Below, piece by piece: positions 53,974 to 64,000 of a stretch of DNA of 64,000 nucleotides. Every line of letters begins with the position of its first letter. The first letter of the stretch is position 1. Position numbers and translations under genes: made by a program. The notes below the pieces were generated by a model. That model did no database searches and had not been told where the DNA came from. It was given only the letters and a program-made list of their open reading frames with translations. Source of the DNA: Phanerochaete sordida (taxonomy: Eukaryota > Basidiomycota > Agaricomycetes > Polyporales > Phanerochaetaceae); assembly GCA_019973155.2 (NCBI GenBank), contig BPQB01000031.1:124001-188000 (forward strand), read 5' to 3'.

Positions 53974-56864
53974 TTGTGCGGCGGGGCGACGCTGCGTTGG
54001 ACCTATACGCATGCGGCTGCGCGGGGGCCTAGTGTAGACGTGCCCCCGCGAGAGCGTTCGCCCGCAGGCCCGGATGCGGCGCGGCGCGCCCGCGCGTGGA
54101 ATTGGGGTGCGACGCTCAGTCGCCCCGCGCGATCGCAGGGTATCGTCGCGCGTGCCCGCATCGATGGCATCGTGCGGCACAGCTGCGCTACAAGAGTGCA
54201 TCGGGCGCGCGCCCCCTGCCCGCGGACGGGCTGGGCCGTCGGGCGTATGCGCTGCGTACCGGCGTGTCGCTACGACGCCCCGCGCGATGTGATGACGGCT
54301 AGTGCTGTCGACGTTTGCGGGGTCTCGTCATGGAGCGGCGTGCGTTTTAGGGTTTGGCGTGGGGAGATAAGCGAGCGTACGCCGCGCCCGATGTATGTCT
54401 GGCTGGTGCAATGTAATCATGTTTCGGGGACGCCTGTGCCCTCGCGTCCGCGCGTATTGCGAGGGAAGAAAGAGCACGAGAACCGTAGAAGCGTTCGACG
54501 GGGTGCAAGGACGAGCGCGGGTGCATCTGCGTCCGGCTTTTTGTAGCGCAAAGAACCGCAGGAAGAGCACCCGACGGCGAGCCGCGCGGATTCTTTGTGT
54601 GAAGACGCGGAACGCGACTGCGTTCGCGTGCCCCGGCCCTCGTCTCTTACGTTTGCACAGCGTCATGGGGAAGGCGGGCGGCCTCGCGCGAGGCACGACG
54701 GGCGTGCAGGAGTACGCGGACAGCTGAGCGAGCGACGAGTAAGAGCTCGCGTTTGGCTTACATAAGCAATCAAGCAGACCCGTGAGCGAACGTTGAGTAT
54801 GCAAACATAGAAACGAAAGATGCACGGGCAAAGCACGAAGCAGAGGGAGCGGGACAAAGGAACTCTACTAATTTAACGACGAGATTTTACAAGATGCTGG
54901 GGACGGAACGACTGGCGTTCGCAAGCGCAACCTGGCGCTCAGCGCGAGCATGACGGTGCGCCATGACGCCAGACAAGGCACGCCGCGCGCGACACGTCTC
55001 GAGCCAATGCGCACAGGCAGCGGCGCCGCGGCGCACGCAGCAGTGCCTGGCAGATGCTGAGACATGGCGGGCCTGGGTGCGGTGCCACAAAGCTGCAGGA
55101 AGCGGTGCAGGCGCCCGCGGGCGGGATCGCCTGGCCGAAGCGGCACAGAGTGGGCGTGGCACGCGGTGACAGGGCCCTCGTGGCGGTGCGCAGGCGGCGA
55201 GCGGTGCGCGGTGTGCTGGCAGCGGTGTCGCGCGGCGGACGTTGCGCGGTGGCGGGGGTCTCGCGGCGCGTTCGTGCGCGCGCTGCGTGCGACGAAACAA
55301 AGGATTGCCCGTTCGATCGAGGTGCCTGGCTGCGAGCAGCCCATCGAGTGGGCACTATGAAGTGCTAAAACATGCTAATTATTGGGATAGTGAGGAGGCG
55401 GCGAGGCAGACATAAAGAATGAATCACCGACATCTTTGAAAATCGTCATCTCGCTGGCCGTGTTCGATCAGCCGGCGAAATGTGGGGGACCGCAGACTTG
55501 CAGAAGAAGTGAGCGTTCATTGAGCCTGAGAACTGCGCACAGCCGTGCCGAGCATTGGGCGAGCTCTGCTATGTTCTAGCAAACGCGAGGCGTCCGTCGC
55601 CCCGCCGTGAGCGGAATAATTGAATGCTCCCGCCATTAGCAATCCCGCTCGATCAGCAGAGATAACTCCAATGCCGCAGGTTGAGAATATCGTGCCGCAC
55701 CGTCTTTCATCGAGCCTGGGAGTCGTGCTCAGCCGTTCCGAGAACAAACGGTGTCCTTCTGCGCGCGAGCCGAAGAGCGGCGGGCGAGGGCACCGAATTT
55801 CCGGGGTCTCTGCTGGGCAGCCGCTCCCGGCTTGCGCAGGGTCGACAGATACGGTCCGCCCTCGCGCGGACCTGCGCACCCAGGACTCAACTTGAGCCAC
55901 GGTCGCCAGCAATGCGTTTCGAGTGGACGAAAATGTGCCAGGCAACGAGGTGTTGTGGGCGCGCAGCGCAGCCTGGGCCCGTCTGGAGACGCACGTAGAG
56001 CGCCCCGATGTCATCCAGGAAGCACTCGATTGCCTCGGATAGGCCTGATGGCTGACAAGGTTCAATTCGTGGAAAACATTCAGTAAACATTCGCGAGGCG
56101 TTGTGGAGTGGTGTGGGGGAGGGTGCATAAACGGGACGTACAAATGCCATGGCAGTTTGTCATTGGCGAGGATGCGGAGTCTATTGGGTTATGACACCAT
56201 GCGCGGTGGGTGGTTACAGCGGGGCTGATGGGGGTCAGTAGAGGTCAGACGATGTGTGGTTGGCTGTTGTTGGGGACGAGGAACAGTTTTGCGATTGGAC
56301 GGGAGCCGTGCAAGTTCCGCGGGCACGAGGGCGCGCGAGGAGACAGGATCCAGCGCGATCACAGCGTCGACGAGGCTAATTCGTTCGCGCTGGGGCGTCG
56401 CGAGGAGTCGTCGACGACGCTGGCGAGCGTTCGCCGCCGTGCAATTTTTTGTTGTCGTGTGAGGCCCCTGACCTCGGTCGTCATGTTTGTCCTGCATGCG
56501 CAAATGTCGTGGAGCAGAATGTGACGACCGTGTGACAGAGGGGCCCGAATGGGGCTGGAGGCGGGGTGGACGTGACGGAGGGGCGGCCTGATAGGGCAGT
56601 CACGGTCACAGCCATCGGGACACCGAGCGGATGTTCGCTAGAACCACGTGGCAGAATTGGCTCCCACTTTTCCCCGGCTCTGGCGTCGCTGGTCAAATGA
56701 AACCCCCCATGCAACCTCGACGCACCAACCCGGAATCCTTTTCTTTCTCCTCCTCGTACCCCCACATCCCTGCACTCCCGTGCTGAGGCGCATACACCCG
56801 ACTTCCTCCCTCGTCTCTCCGTCGCGCCCCTCATCGCCACCGCTACCCCTTTTAGCGCGCCGCC
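53974..56864. other. 2.9-kb gene-poor region
   Basis: GC-rich from 53.9 to about 55.4 kb, with arginine/alanine-rich spurious frames on both strands; none has a domain or spliced continuation. No tRNA, repeat array or transposon fragment was recognised. The last 150 bp before 56865 are pyrimidine-rich, as expected of a promoter/leader. Confidence 0.45.
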
Positions 56865-59023
56865 ATGGTCAAGAGCTGCCTCAAGATCTCCCCGCCGTAC
56901 ACGCCGCTGCTCGTCAGCGCCGCCGCATCGCCCAGTGGCTCAGGGAGCAGATCTCCCGCCGCCAACGGTCAGGTCCCCGTCCTGCGGAAATGCGTATCTT
57001 TCTGCCAGGAAGAGGAGTGTTTCGAGGCCGACGACTGGGACAGGACGCCTGCTCCCGTCGCTCCTAAGCTGTCTTACCAGTGCGTGTCTCCTCCCTCCCT
57101 TTCTTCTCTTTGTCTGCCACCCATCGTCGCCATCCGCCGTGTCGTGTGAGGACACCGTCTCCCCCCGTGTGATGCAGCGGCTGGGCGCAATCCGAGTCAT
57201 TGGTTGGACTGCCGCTTTCGGTAATCATGTGCATTCTGTCCCCTCTTGCTCCTCCCGCGAAGGCCCCGACGTCCGAGACGTCATTTCTTCTCGAGCGAAG
57301 GCATCGATGGTGCTAGCTGTGCTTGTGGCACATCGGCGTCGGACCCTTCGGCGCTCTCCCGCCTGGTCAACGAGCCGTGTTCCGTCACGAGCTCGTACCA
57401 GGTCGGGTCTTGCTTTCTTATAAAGCATCGTCCAGGGCTGCTCGTCGATCCCAATTCCCGCTTCCCCAATCCTTCGGCAACTCTAACACTCTTATCCATA
57501 ACAGGGAGATCCTCGAACTGAAGCAGATCATGAAATCCCTTCCCAGGGCACCATCCTACTGCAGTCGCGAACCGTTCTCGACATGTTCGATACCGCGTTC
57601 GACTTCACCTCCCGGGCAGTCGTCATCGACTAAGCCCGTATTCCCTGTATCACGATTCGCCACCGCCCCCTCGCTTACACCGTCGAAATGGAAGAACCGT
57701 GACGATTCCGCCTCGATAGTCGACCCCCAGATCCTGCCGTACCTCGACTCTGTACCTATACGCTTGCTCCCTCTCCTTCCTCCCTCAGCAGAGCCATCCC
57801 AATGCGGCACGCCGGCTGAGTGTCCTACGCCTGACTCATCGGAGCCAACTGAGACACACGCTACCTCAGCTGAGCCTTCGCAGCCGCCATCAACGTCTGC
57901 GCCGCCAGTGCCCAGTATAAGTTTGCCGCCTGCGACTATCACTCTATCTTCCCTCTCATCCTCCAAGACTCCCCCTCCATCTCCCATGCCCATGCCGCAG
58001 CAAACTCCTACCAGGCGCAAGCCAAATTTCGCATTTGTTCCCTTGCTGCCTGTACAGGAAGAGGCCAAAGTCGCAGCCCCGCCTCCCGTTGTTCAGCCTC
58101 CGCCACCAGCGAGGAAGTTCAACATGACGTTCGTACCCCTGCTCCCTCCCGAAGAACTTCAGAAAGCTCCCGAGGTAGCGCCATCTCCTAACACGAGCTC
58201 GGCCGACGCCCCCGCGGAGTTGACGCCTCAGAACGAGACCCCACCAGAAGACGACTCGCAGCACGCCGCGCCCGACCTTATCAGCTCCCCACCATCTTCC
58301 TACGTACCCCTAAACTTTCGACGATCGTGCATGTCGACCCCTTCTTTGTGCTCGGCCAGCGACACTGACACTGAGAGCGAAACGCCCAGTGTAAGCAGCC
58401 CGTGTCCGTCCTCGCCTGCAGAGAGCGACCTCGCTCACTACTTCGAGACGCACGGGACGCTTGCATCGCACAGTGATGCGTTCGACACTGAGCTGCATCA
58501 CCGTGCCTCGCTGTCAAATCACAACCCGTACTTCCCCGCCCTCCCGGTGTCGGCCGGGCTGCTGCAGAGTGTTTTGGCTGAGGCCCCGATGGTCACGAAG
58601 ATCAAGCTGCAGGCCCTTCCGAGCCCGGCATTGCAGCCGCCATCGCCACTGTCGCTCGACGGTAGCGAGGGCGAGGAGGACGCTCCCACGGAGGGCACGA
58701 AGACCGTCACTCGCGGGTCGCCGATCAGGGGTTCGGCCGCAGCGATCGCGAAGAGACAGTTCATCCCCCGACCGTCATCGCTCGGATCGCTGTCGTCCAT
58801 CGCGCAGCAGCAGGAGACCCTGGACGCGGTCTCGGAGAGCCTCTCCGCGCTCGCGAACGCCGCCACGCCGTCCGCCTCGCCGTCGCTCGAGACGCCAGAG
58901 CTGACGATCGAGTCGATGCGCGCGCGGTCGTACTTCAAGGTCCCTGTAGACTGGCGCCGCGTCCCGCCGCCCGCCGATAGAGAGGGCATCCTGGAGCCGA
59001 GTATCCGCAGACGAGAACTCTAG
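56865..59023 (+). CDS. proline/serine-rich protein with RVxF-like and DDWDR motifs
   Basis: Two exons (56865-57079 and 57505-59023) join to 577 residues across a 425-base intron, unusually long for this region. The N-terminal module reads VKSCLK at the start, then RKCVSFCQEEECFEADDWDR at about residues 41-60, then PKLSYQEILELKQIMKSLPR across the intron. KCVSF fits the [RK]-x-V-x-F docking motif for protein phosphatase 1. The rest is P/S/T-rich and probably unstructured; the sequence NFAFVPLLP recurs as NMTFVPLLP, each preceded by a basic RRK/ARK and followed by acids, and a third degenerate form is SSYVPLNF. A conserved C-terminal ARSYFKVPVDWRRVPPP may be another motif. I know no named family. 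The same module occurs in the 100-residue protein at 61.7-62.1 kb. A PP1-regulatory role is inference. Confidence 0.8.
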
Positions 59024-61711
59024 AGGACGTCGGCGTCCACCACATTTCCCCCTTTCCCTAGCACCCCGAAAGTAGAGTAGGAGCCTCACGCACATTATTC
59101 CCCTCCCGTCACATATGCTCCGTATCCCCTGTTGCATATTCCACACTCCCCAACCTACATTTTTATGACTCTGTCTTGCATCGTCTCACATATACAGTTC
59201 CACTCTACAGCTCCGTTCATACACATCCGTATCTCCTGCATCGCCCCGTCCATCCATCCCCCCTCTTCCACCCCTCTCCCCCCATCTTGTGCCCGTCTGT
59301 CCTCTGCATGTTCCATTACATCATACCACCGTCGTGTACATATCTACTGGATCCTCGTCCGATGCCCGCTCCATTTCTTGTACTTATCCATTATCGTTTC
59401 CCTCAGCACTTTCATTGTCTTGTCTGTCGCTCCCTCGTAAACTCTTCCGTTCGTCGAATAGCTCATACAGCCTTCGACGTCATCATTCTTGCCTTGCTAT
59501 CCTATGGACTCTGTGTGCTCGCGCTGCCCGTCGTGTTTTGCGTCAGGGCCGGCGAGCGCGGTTAATTATTGCTAGGGTCGCAGTAGATGTGTGCCTCGCT
59601 ATTTTATTCGTTATGTAATGCAGCTCTTCGCATGCCGTGTGCGGTCTAAAGACGGCGGGGGCGCAGACGAATTTGACGAACTTGAGCCAGGAGGCCAAGG
59701 CTCGCTGGCGGGCGCCTCGACCTCTGCCGCGAACCACCATCGGCGTTGTGGCGTCGGGGCCGTCCCGGGCCTGCTCGTTCTGGTGCGAAGACATCTCTTC
59801 CTCTAAATTTCGTCATGATTTTGGCTGATGATTGGCGCAGACAGTCCGCCGCACAAGAGGCCCCCTGGCAGCGAGAGCGGCGCACCCGGCGGACGCCGAG
59901 CTGCCAGCGGTCGTCACGAAAACTTCAGTGGCCTTTAGGGGTCCCTCGTCGCAGATTAACCTATCGACCGCTCATTGGACGCTATATCAGGCGCATGACT
60001 ACCCCGAGGCCGCCTTCCACGCCCTGCTGCCCAGCCCGGCGGCGTACGTAGGACGGATACGGCGGTCGTGGGCCAGCGTGCGACGCCTGCGCTGGTGTTC
60101 CGCCTGCAGGTGTTCCGTCAGCATGCGTTCCGCACGAACGCGCCAGGCGTCCCGGTGCGTGCTTCCTACGCAAGATGCTGCTGACGCACGCAGAGCGGCA
60201 CCGCAGGCCCTGGGCCCCGCCGTCGCTCTACGTGTGACCGTGCCCGGGACGCGTCGCGCACTGTGACTCAGATCCAGTACGGCTCGGCCGCCGAACACGC
60301 AGGAACCAGCAGCACGCTCTCAGGCGCCTCCGCCGCGCCGGGAACGCATCACGACGAGTCGGCCTCGGGCACCGCGCGCGTCCCCCCGAGCAGCCCAGCT
60401 CAACCCCAGCGCGCAGCCCTGGGCAGCGCCTTCCCATCGAGTCCCGCACCCCGCGCATGTGGCGCCAGCCGTGACTCAGCACGCGCCGCGGCGGGTCACG
60501 CGCGGGTGCGCCTGCACCTCGTCCGCGGAGGCCAGGGAGGACGGGGGCCGCGTGGCGTGGGCAGCGTGCGCGGGGGCGCTCTCGCCCCGGGCGCGTCACG
60601 CGAGCGCGCCTGGCGGGCGCACGAGCGCGTCCCGTCGCGTCCCGCACGGGCCCCAGAAAATTTCGTGGCCTCCTCCCACACCCTATGAACGGGGCCCACT
60701 GCGCTGGGCGCAGGCCCGCGCGGCGAAGCGTCCTGGAGTTGTCCTGTAGCGCAAAGTCTCACGCGGAGGAGCCTCCGCCAGAGGAGACGGGGCTTGCGCT
60801 GGCACGCTGCTGCGCTTCCCCGCCTCCGGACGCGTCTCGCTCCAAAGTGTGCGTCTGCACGCTCGCGCTGCACGGCGCACGGCGCACACGGCTTCCCACG
60901 ACGCCTTCTGGTCGCCTCCTGCGCCCCCACGCCCGGAAATAGTGGGCGCCTGCGCGACGCGCTCGCCCTCCTTGGATGCTCTTTTTCTCGCGATGCAGCA
61001 CGGAGGGCTGGGGTGCTAGGCTCCCGCGCGTGCGGGCTTGCGGTCCCAGGCCCGTGCTGTCTGTGTTGCGCGTCCCGGCGAGGCGCGCGGATCTGGGCTG
61101 CGAGTCCGCATCCCCGCAAGGCGGTGTCTGCCCATGTTGCACTTCGGCGCGGGTACCGCCCTGCACGGCGTCGGGTGCCTCAGATCTTGGCTACGGGCTG
61201 TTCGCGCGCGGCGGACGCAGACGTCACTGCAGAGCGAAGCAGGTCCTTGATACGAGAACATCGGGAAACGAATGTACGTAAATGAAAGATACAACGGGTG
61301 CCGGCTGTGTGCATGCGTCAGGGATTAATTGGAGTGTGAGGGGCGTGTGCCTATGCGGTAAAGTACGAGTGCGAATTACGAATGCAAACGAGCGTACGAG
61401 GTGAAAGCCCCCGGGAACGCACACGAAAAGCGTGCAGCGCAGGGTAAGCTGTCCAGCACCCGCGGGAAAACATGCAGCAGAACGACGGAAAGGATGAGTG
61501 TCCGATGGGTGATGAGTGCAAGAGAAGTCCGTCTATGAGCGTCCAAAAAGTGTCCGTTGCCCACCCCCTCCAGAGTCTATGTCCAAATGTCCGTGGTGTG
61601 CGTGATGCAGCGGGCGGCGGCGGCGCAGCGTCGCGCCCGGCCTGGTCGGCGGCGCCGGGAGGCCTGTTCAGCGTGCCTGCGCGGAAGGCGGCGTGGATGC
61701 GTCGGGGCGGG
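59024..61711. other. 2.7-kb gene-poor region
   Basis: The first 500 bases are pyrimidine- and T-rich and fit the 3' untranslated region of the upstream gene. From about 59.8 to 61.2 kb the sequence is extremely GC-rich, with spurious frames on all strands and no domain. The last 450 bases probably hold the 3' region of the small minus-strand gene. Confidence 0.45.
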
Positions 61712-62068
61712 TCATGATTCAGCTTTGCGCCGCGCGAGGTGGATCCGCGGGAGCGCTATTCGCAGCTCCTTGAGTTCGTAGACGTCCCTGAGGGCGCGTG
61801 AGCACGCGCGAACACGACGCAGAGGCCCGGGCTGTACGCACTGATACGTGAGACGTTCTGTGACCGCTGTGGGCGACCTGTCCCAGTCGTCCACATAGAA
61901 AATGTCTTCTTCGCCAACCTCGCAGAAGGTCACGGACTTGCGCCGCTGCATCGCACCCGGGCTGGGCATGCCGCAGTCGCTGCCCTGCTCGCTGGGCGAC
62001 TCGGGTGGTGGAGGCGAGCTTGTGTCGCGGTGGTGTGCGTCGGTGGTGCACTTCAAGCAGCTCTTCAT
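61712..62068 (-). CDS. small protein with RVxF-like and DDWDR motifs
   Basis: Exons 62068-61842 and 61787-61712 join to 100 residues. The sequence begins MKSCLK, has an S/P/E-rich stretch, then RRKSVTFCEVGEEDIFYVDD, continues DDWDRSP, and after LTYQ crosses an intron to DVYELKELRIALPR and a basic end. RKSVTF is a strong match to the RVxF PP1-docking motif. The module and the phase-2 intron inside the glutamine codon (CA|G) are shared with the 577-residue protein at 56.9-59.0 kb, so the two genes are homologous in this part. The 54-base intron has no stop and is a multiple of three, so retaining it would give a 118-residue form. TTTAAA lies about 90 bp upstream. Function unknown. Confidence 0.75.
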   Translation of the reverse strand: MKSCLKCTTDAHHRDTSSPPPPESPSEQGSDCGMPSPGAMQRRKSVTFCEVGEEDIFYVDDWDRSPTAVTERLTYQCVQPGPLRRVRACSRALRDVYELKELRIALPRIHLARRKAES

Positions 62069-64000
62069 TATGGGATTCGGAACGAATGTGGATGGTCGCG
62101 GTGTGTGGTTGGTCGGAAAGCGGGCGTGCGAACGAAGCGAAGGTGGTCTTGGCGGGTTTAAAGGCGTCGGCTAGGGTACGTGGGCGGGAGCAGGACGAGG
62201 GTGCAGGGATTATATCGCAGACATTCTCCCCTCGAGGTGACGGTCCTGGTCAGAGTGGGCTTTGCGACGGGATAGGCGCCGAGACTGCCTCCGTCTCCGC
62301 TTGCTGATCTGCGGTCTGATCTTCGCTCATGTTCGCCTCTCGTCGAGCCCTCCGCTGTGCGACACACTCACCGCATCCTGCAGGCTGCAGACACCGCCCG
62401 CGCACTGAATGCCCAGGCCCGCGGCGCACCGAACGCGTCAGGCACCGCCTGGCCCGCGCGGGGTCGCCGTCGCCAGGGCTAAGACGTCCTGACGCGCCAC
62501 AACGCCGTCGGGCGGCGCACTAGTCAACACCGGTCCCGCGCGCAGAGGAAGGTACGCACACAGAGCTCAAAATGGGCGAGCACGCAAGCTGAGCAGACGT
62601 GCAAGAGCCCGCTCGGCTGAGCCGGTCGCAAGGAGGCCGTGCTGATGTCGAGCGACGGGCTCAAACAGTCTGGACATGACGAGCTCTGCCAAGTGCGCGC
62701 CGACCTGCGCAACTCTGATAACAGCGGGCCCATATCGCCCTGCCTCGTGTGTGCCTGCGTGGTACCGCAGATTCGTTCTTTGGGGCGACCAGTGCCGCAC
62801 ATTGCGTCCGATGACTGGTACGTGCCCTCTGTGCACCCGTTGTAACGTCTGCACTATCTGCCGACAGTCGTTCGGAGTAATGCCATCGCTGCCGTTAGAT
62901 ATTTCAGGGCCCCCAAGCTTTGCTACGTCACCCTGCAACCGGACGAGCCTGGTACGCGAGTACCGAGCGCGGCTCCTTATAACGAGCCCATTTCCCTCCC
63001 ACGGAGCTCGGGCTATGGGAACGCATCACGCACGACCGCCGTTCGATGCGCCGCCACCAACAAGTCGCGGTCTGCTGGACGTATTTCGCTCCACTCTGGG
63101 CATCTTCTAGCTTACGAGCTTAAGTCAGGTCACGATGTTCTTGTCGCGCGACATACGGATAGCCTTCGCGGTCCCGACAGCCTTGCGCACATGTGGAGTC
63201 GGGCGGCCTGGTCTGCGAACATACCGGTCTCCATCGTAACCCACGCTCGAGGACGTAGAAGCGTTTTGTGGCCGAGCGTCGTACGCGCTGTGCCATGCCT
63301 GCTATTGAAACGAGAATAACCTAGGTCTGTGTAATTCCGAATGGCCCTGCACCGCCCATATGTCACTCTCGGGTGCGTTCTCACAGGACGAGATGGACAT
63401 GCGTCTGCTACAACACTTTTTGTGCTAAGGCTGGACAAAGACAGTAACCTCCAACCCTATAGGCGAGTGCATACGGTTGTCGATGCTTCTTTTGATGCTG
63501 ACCAGACGCCACCAGAGTGGTTACCTGGCGTATACGAGATGCAGGCTGAAAATTCACAGGAAAGCAGGTGGTCACGCAGGCTTCGCTGGTGACGGTGATG
63601 CATGTAACCTCTCGACCTCTGGTGCTCTGCCCAACGTACTGGATGTTCCCTGCAGGCATCACATCGGTGCTGTCGCGGTCGTATGGCTCCACAGCTAATG
63701 TCCGTCTTGCGCATCTGACTTGTGCTCTAACGAAACGGCCGAGAAACCCGCCGCTGACGAGCGCAGCAGGTGTTCTGCCTAAAGTGCGCTCTACGGTCCT
63801 AGGGTACCCCAGCACACTCACGTTCAGGTTCACAGCAGGAGGGGCGCGCGCCAACACGTCCGCTCGGGCGGCACGCGCGGAACTTGGCACAGCCTGCTGC
63901 TGCACGTCGAAATGAGCGACAGCAGATCCTCCGGATGTCGGTGCCGTGCGCCACCATTGAGCGGGAGCTCTGCACGGTCGGCCCATCAGAGACGCGTCCT
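62069..64000. other. terminal 1.9 kb without a recognisable gene
   Basis: Apart from the promoter of the small RVxF gene nothing is recognised. A minus-strand frame of 192 codons (63408-63986) and overlapping plus-strand frames have no familiar domain; part of a gene that continues past the window cannot be excluded. Confidence 0.4.
62157..62162 (-). promoter_or_regulatory. TATA-like box of the small RVxF gene
   Basis: TTTAAA on the minus strand, about 90 bp upstream of the ATG at 62068. Confidence 0.4.

Noticed and set aside
54868..56143. minus-strand frames of 158 and 208 codons
   Set aside because: R/A/H/P-rich composition with overlapping frames on the opposite strand of similar length; no family recognised.
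59800..61250. many long frames on all strands in the GC-rich block
   Set aside because: Stop codons are rare simply because of base composition; none has a start context, intron pattern or domain.
63341..63986. overlapping frames (83 codons +, 192 codons -) near the window end
   Set aside because: No recognised domain or motif; cannot be separated from chance without transcripts or the sequence beyond the window.
1..64000. CRISPR arrays, operons, rRNA genes
   Set aside because: The gene structure is eukaryotic; no regular spaced repeats and no rRNA-like sequence were seen.

Overview
The window is nuclear DNA of a filamentous basidiomycete, most likely an Agaricomycete (polypore-like; the species cannot be told from the sequence). 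Reasons: GC-rich coding sequence, genes cut by many introns of about 50 bp with GTRNGT donors and CAG/TAG acceptors, frequent micro-exons, TATA boxes usually 90-150 bp upstream of the ATG, and a fungal gene set (Zn2Cys6 regulator, YAT-type amino-acid permease, DHA2-type transporter, MYND expansions). I joined most exons by hand and checked that the reading phase closes.

Layout. 0.2-0.8 kb: a short element with 27-bp terminal inverted repeats (MITE-like). 0.9-14.5 kb: dense conserved genes: pirin (-), ribosome-assembly factor Rsa4/Notchless (+), an FAD monooxygenase (+), an EngB-type organellar GTPase (-) and, from a shared promoter, DNA polymerase alpha catalytic subunit (+). 14.7-23.7 kb: mitochondrial GatA (-), a DHA2-type MFS exporter (-), an HMG-box factor (+), a second FAD monooxygenase (-). 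26.8-30.2 kb: a large Zn2Cys6 transcription factor (+). 33.5-37.5 kb: amino-acid permease (+) and Mak11/PAK1IP1-like WD40 protein (-).

37.7-54.0 kb is the most unusual part: five full-length paralogous MYND zinc-finger genes (here called A-E), all on the + strand, with shared intron positions. The run is interrupted by a membrane-anchored coiled-coil gene (-) between B and C and by a CmcJ/GA4-desaturase-like oxygenase (+) between D and E. 54-64 kb is gene-poor except for two genes on opposite strands (577 aa and 100 aa) that share an N-terminal module: an RVxF-like PP1-docking motif, a DDWDR block and an LKEL helix, with an intron at the same codon.

How the genes work together: Rsa4 and Mak11 both act in 60S subunit assembly, GatA and EngB in mitochondrial translation, Pol alpha in replication; these are housekeeping and not a pathway cluster. 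The two FAD monooxygenases, the CmcJ-like oxygenase, the exporter and the permease look like separate metabolic genes. The MYND array and the RVxF/DDWDR pair are the best candidates for undescribed biology. Large gaps (23.7-26.8, 30.2-33.5, 54.0-56.9, 59.0-61.7, 62.1-64.0 kb) hold nothing I can defend as a gene.
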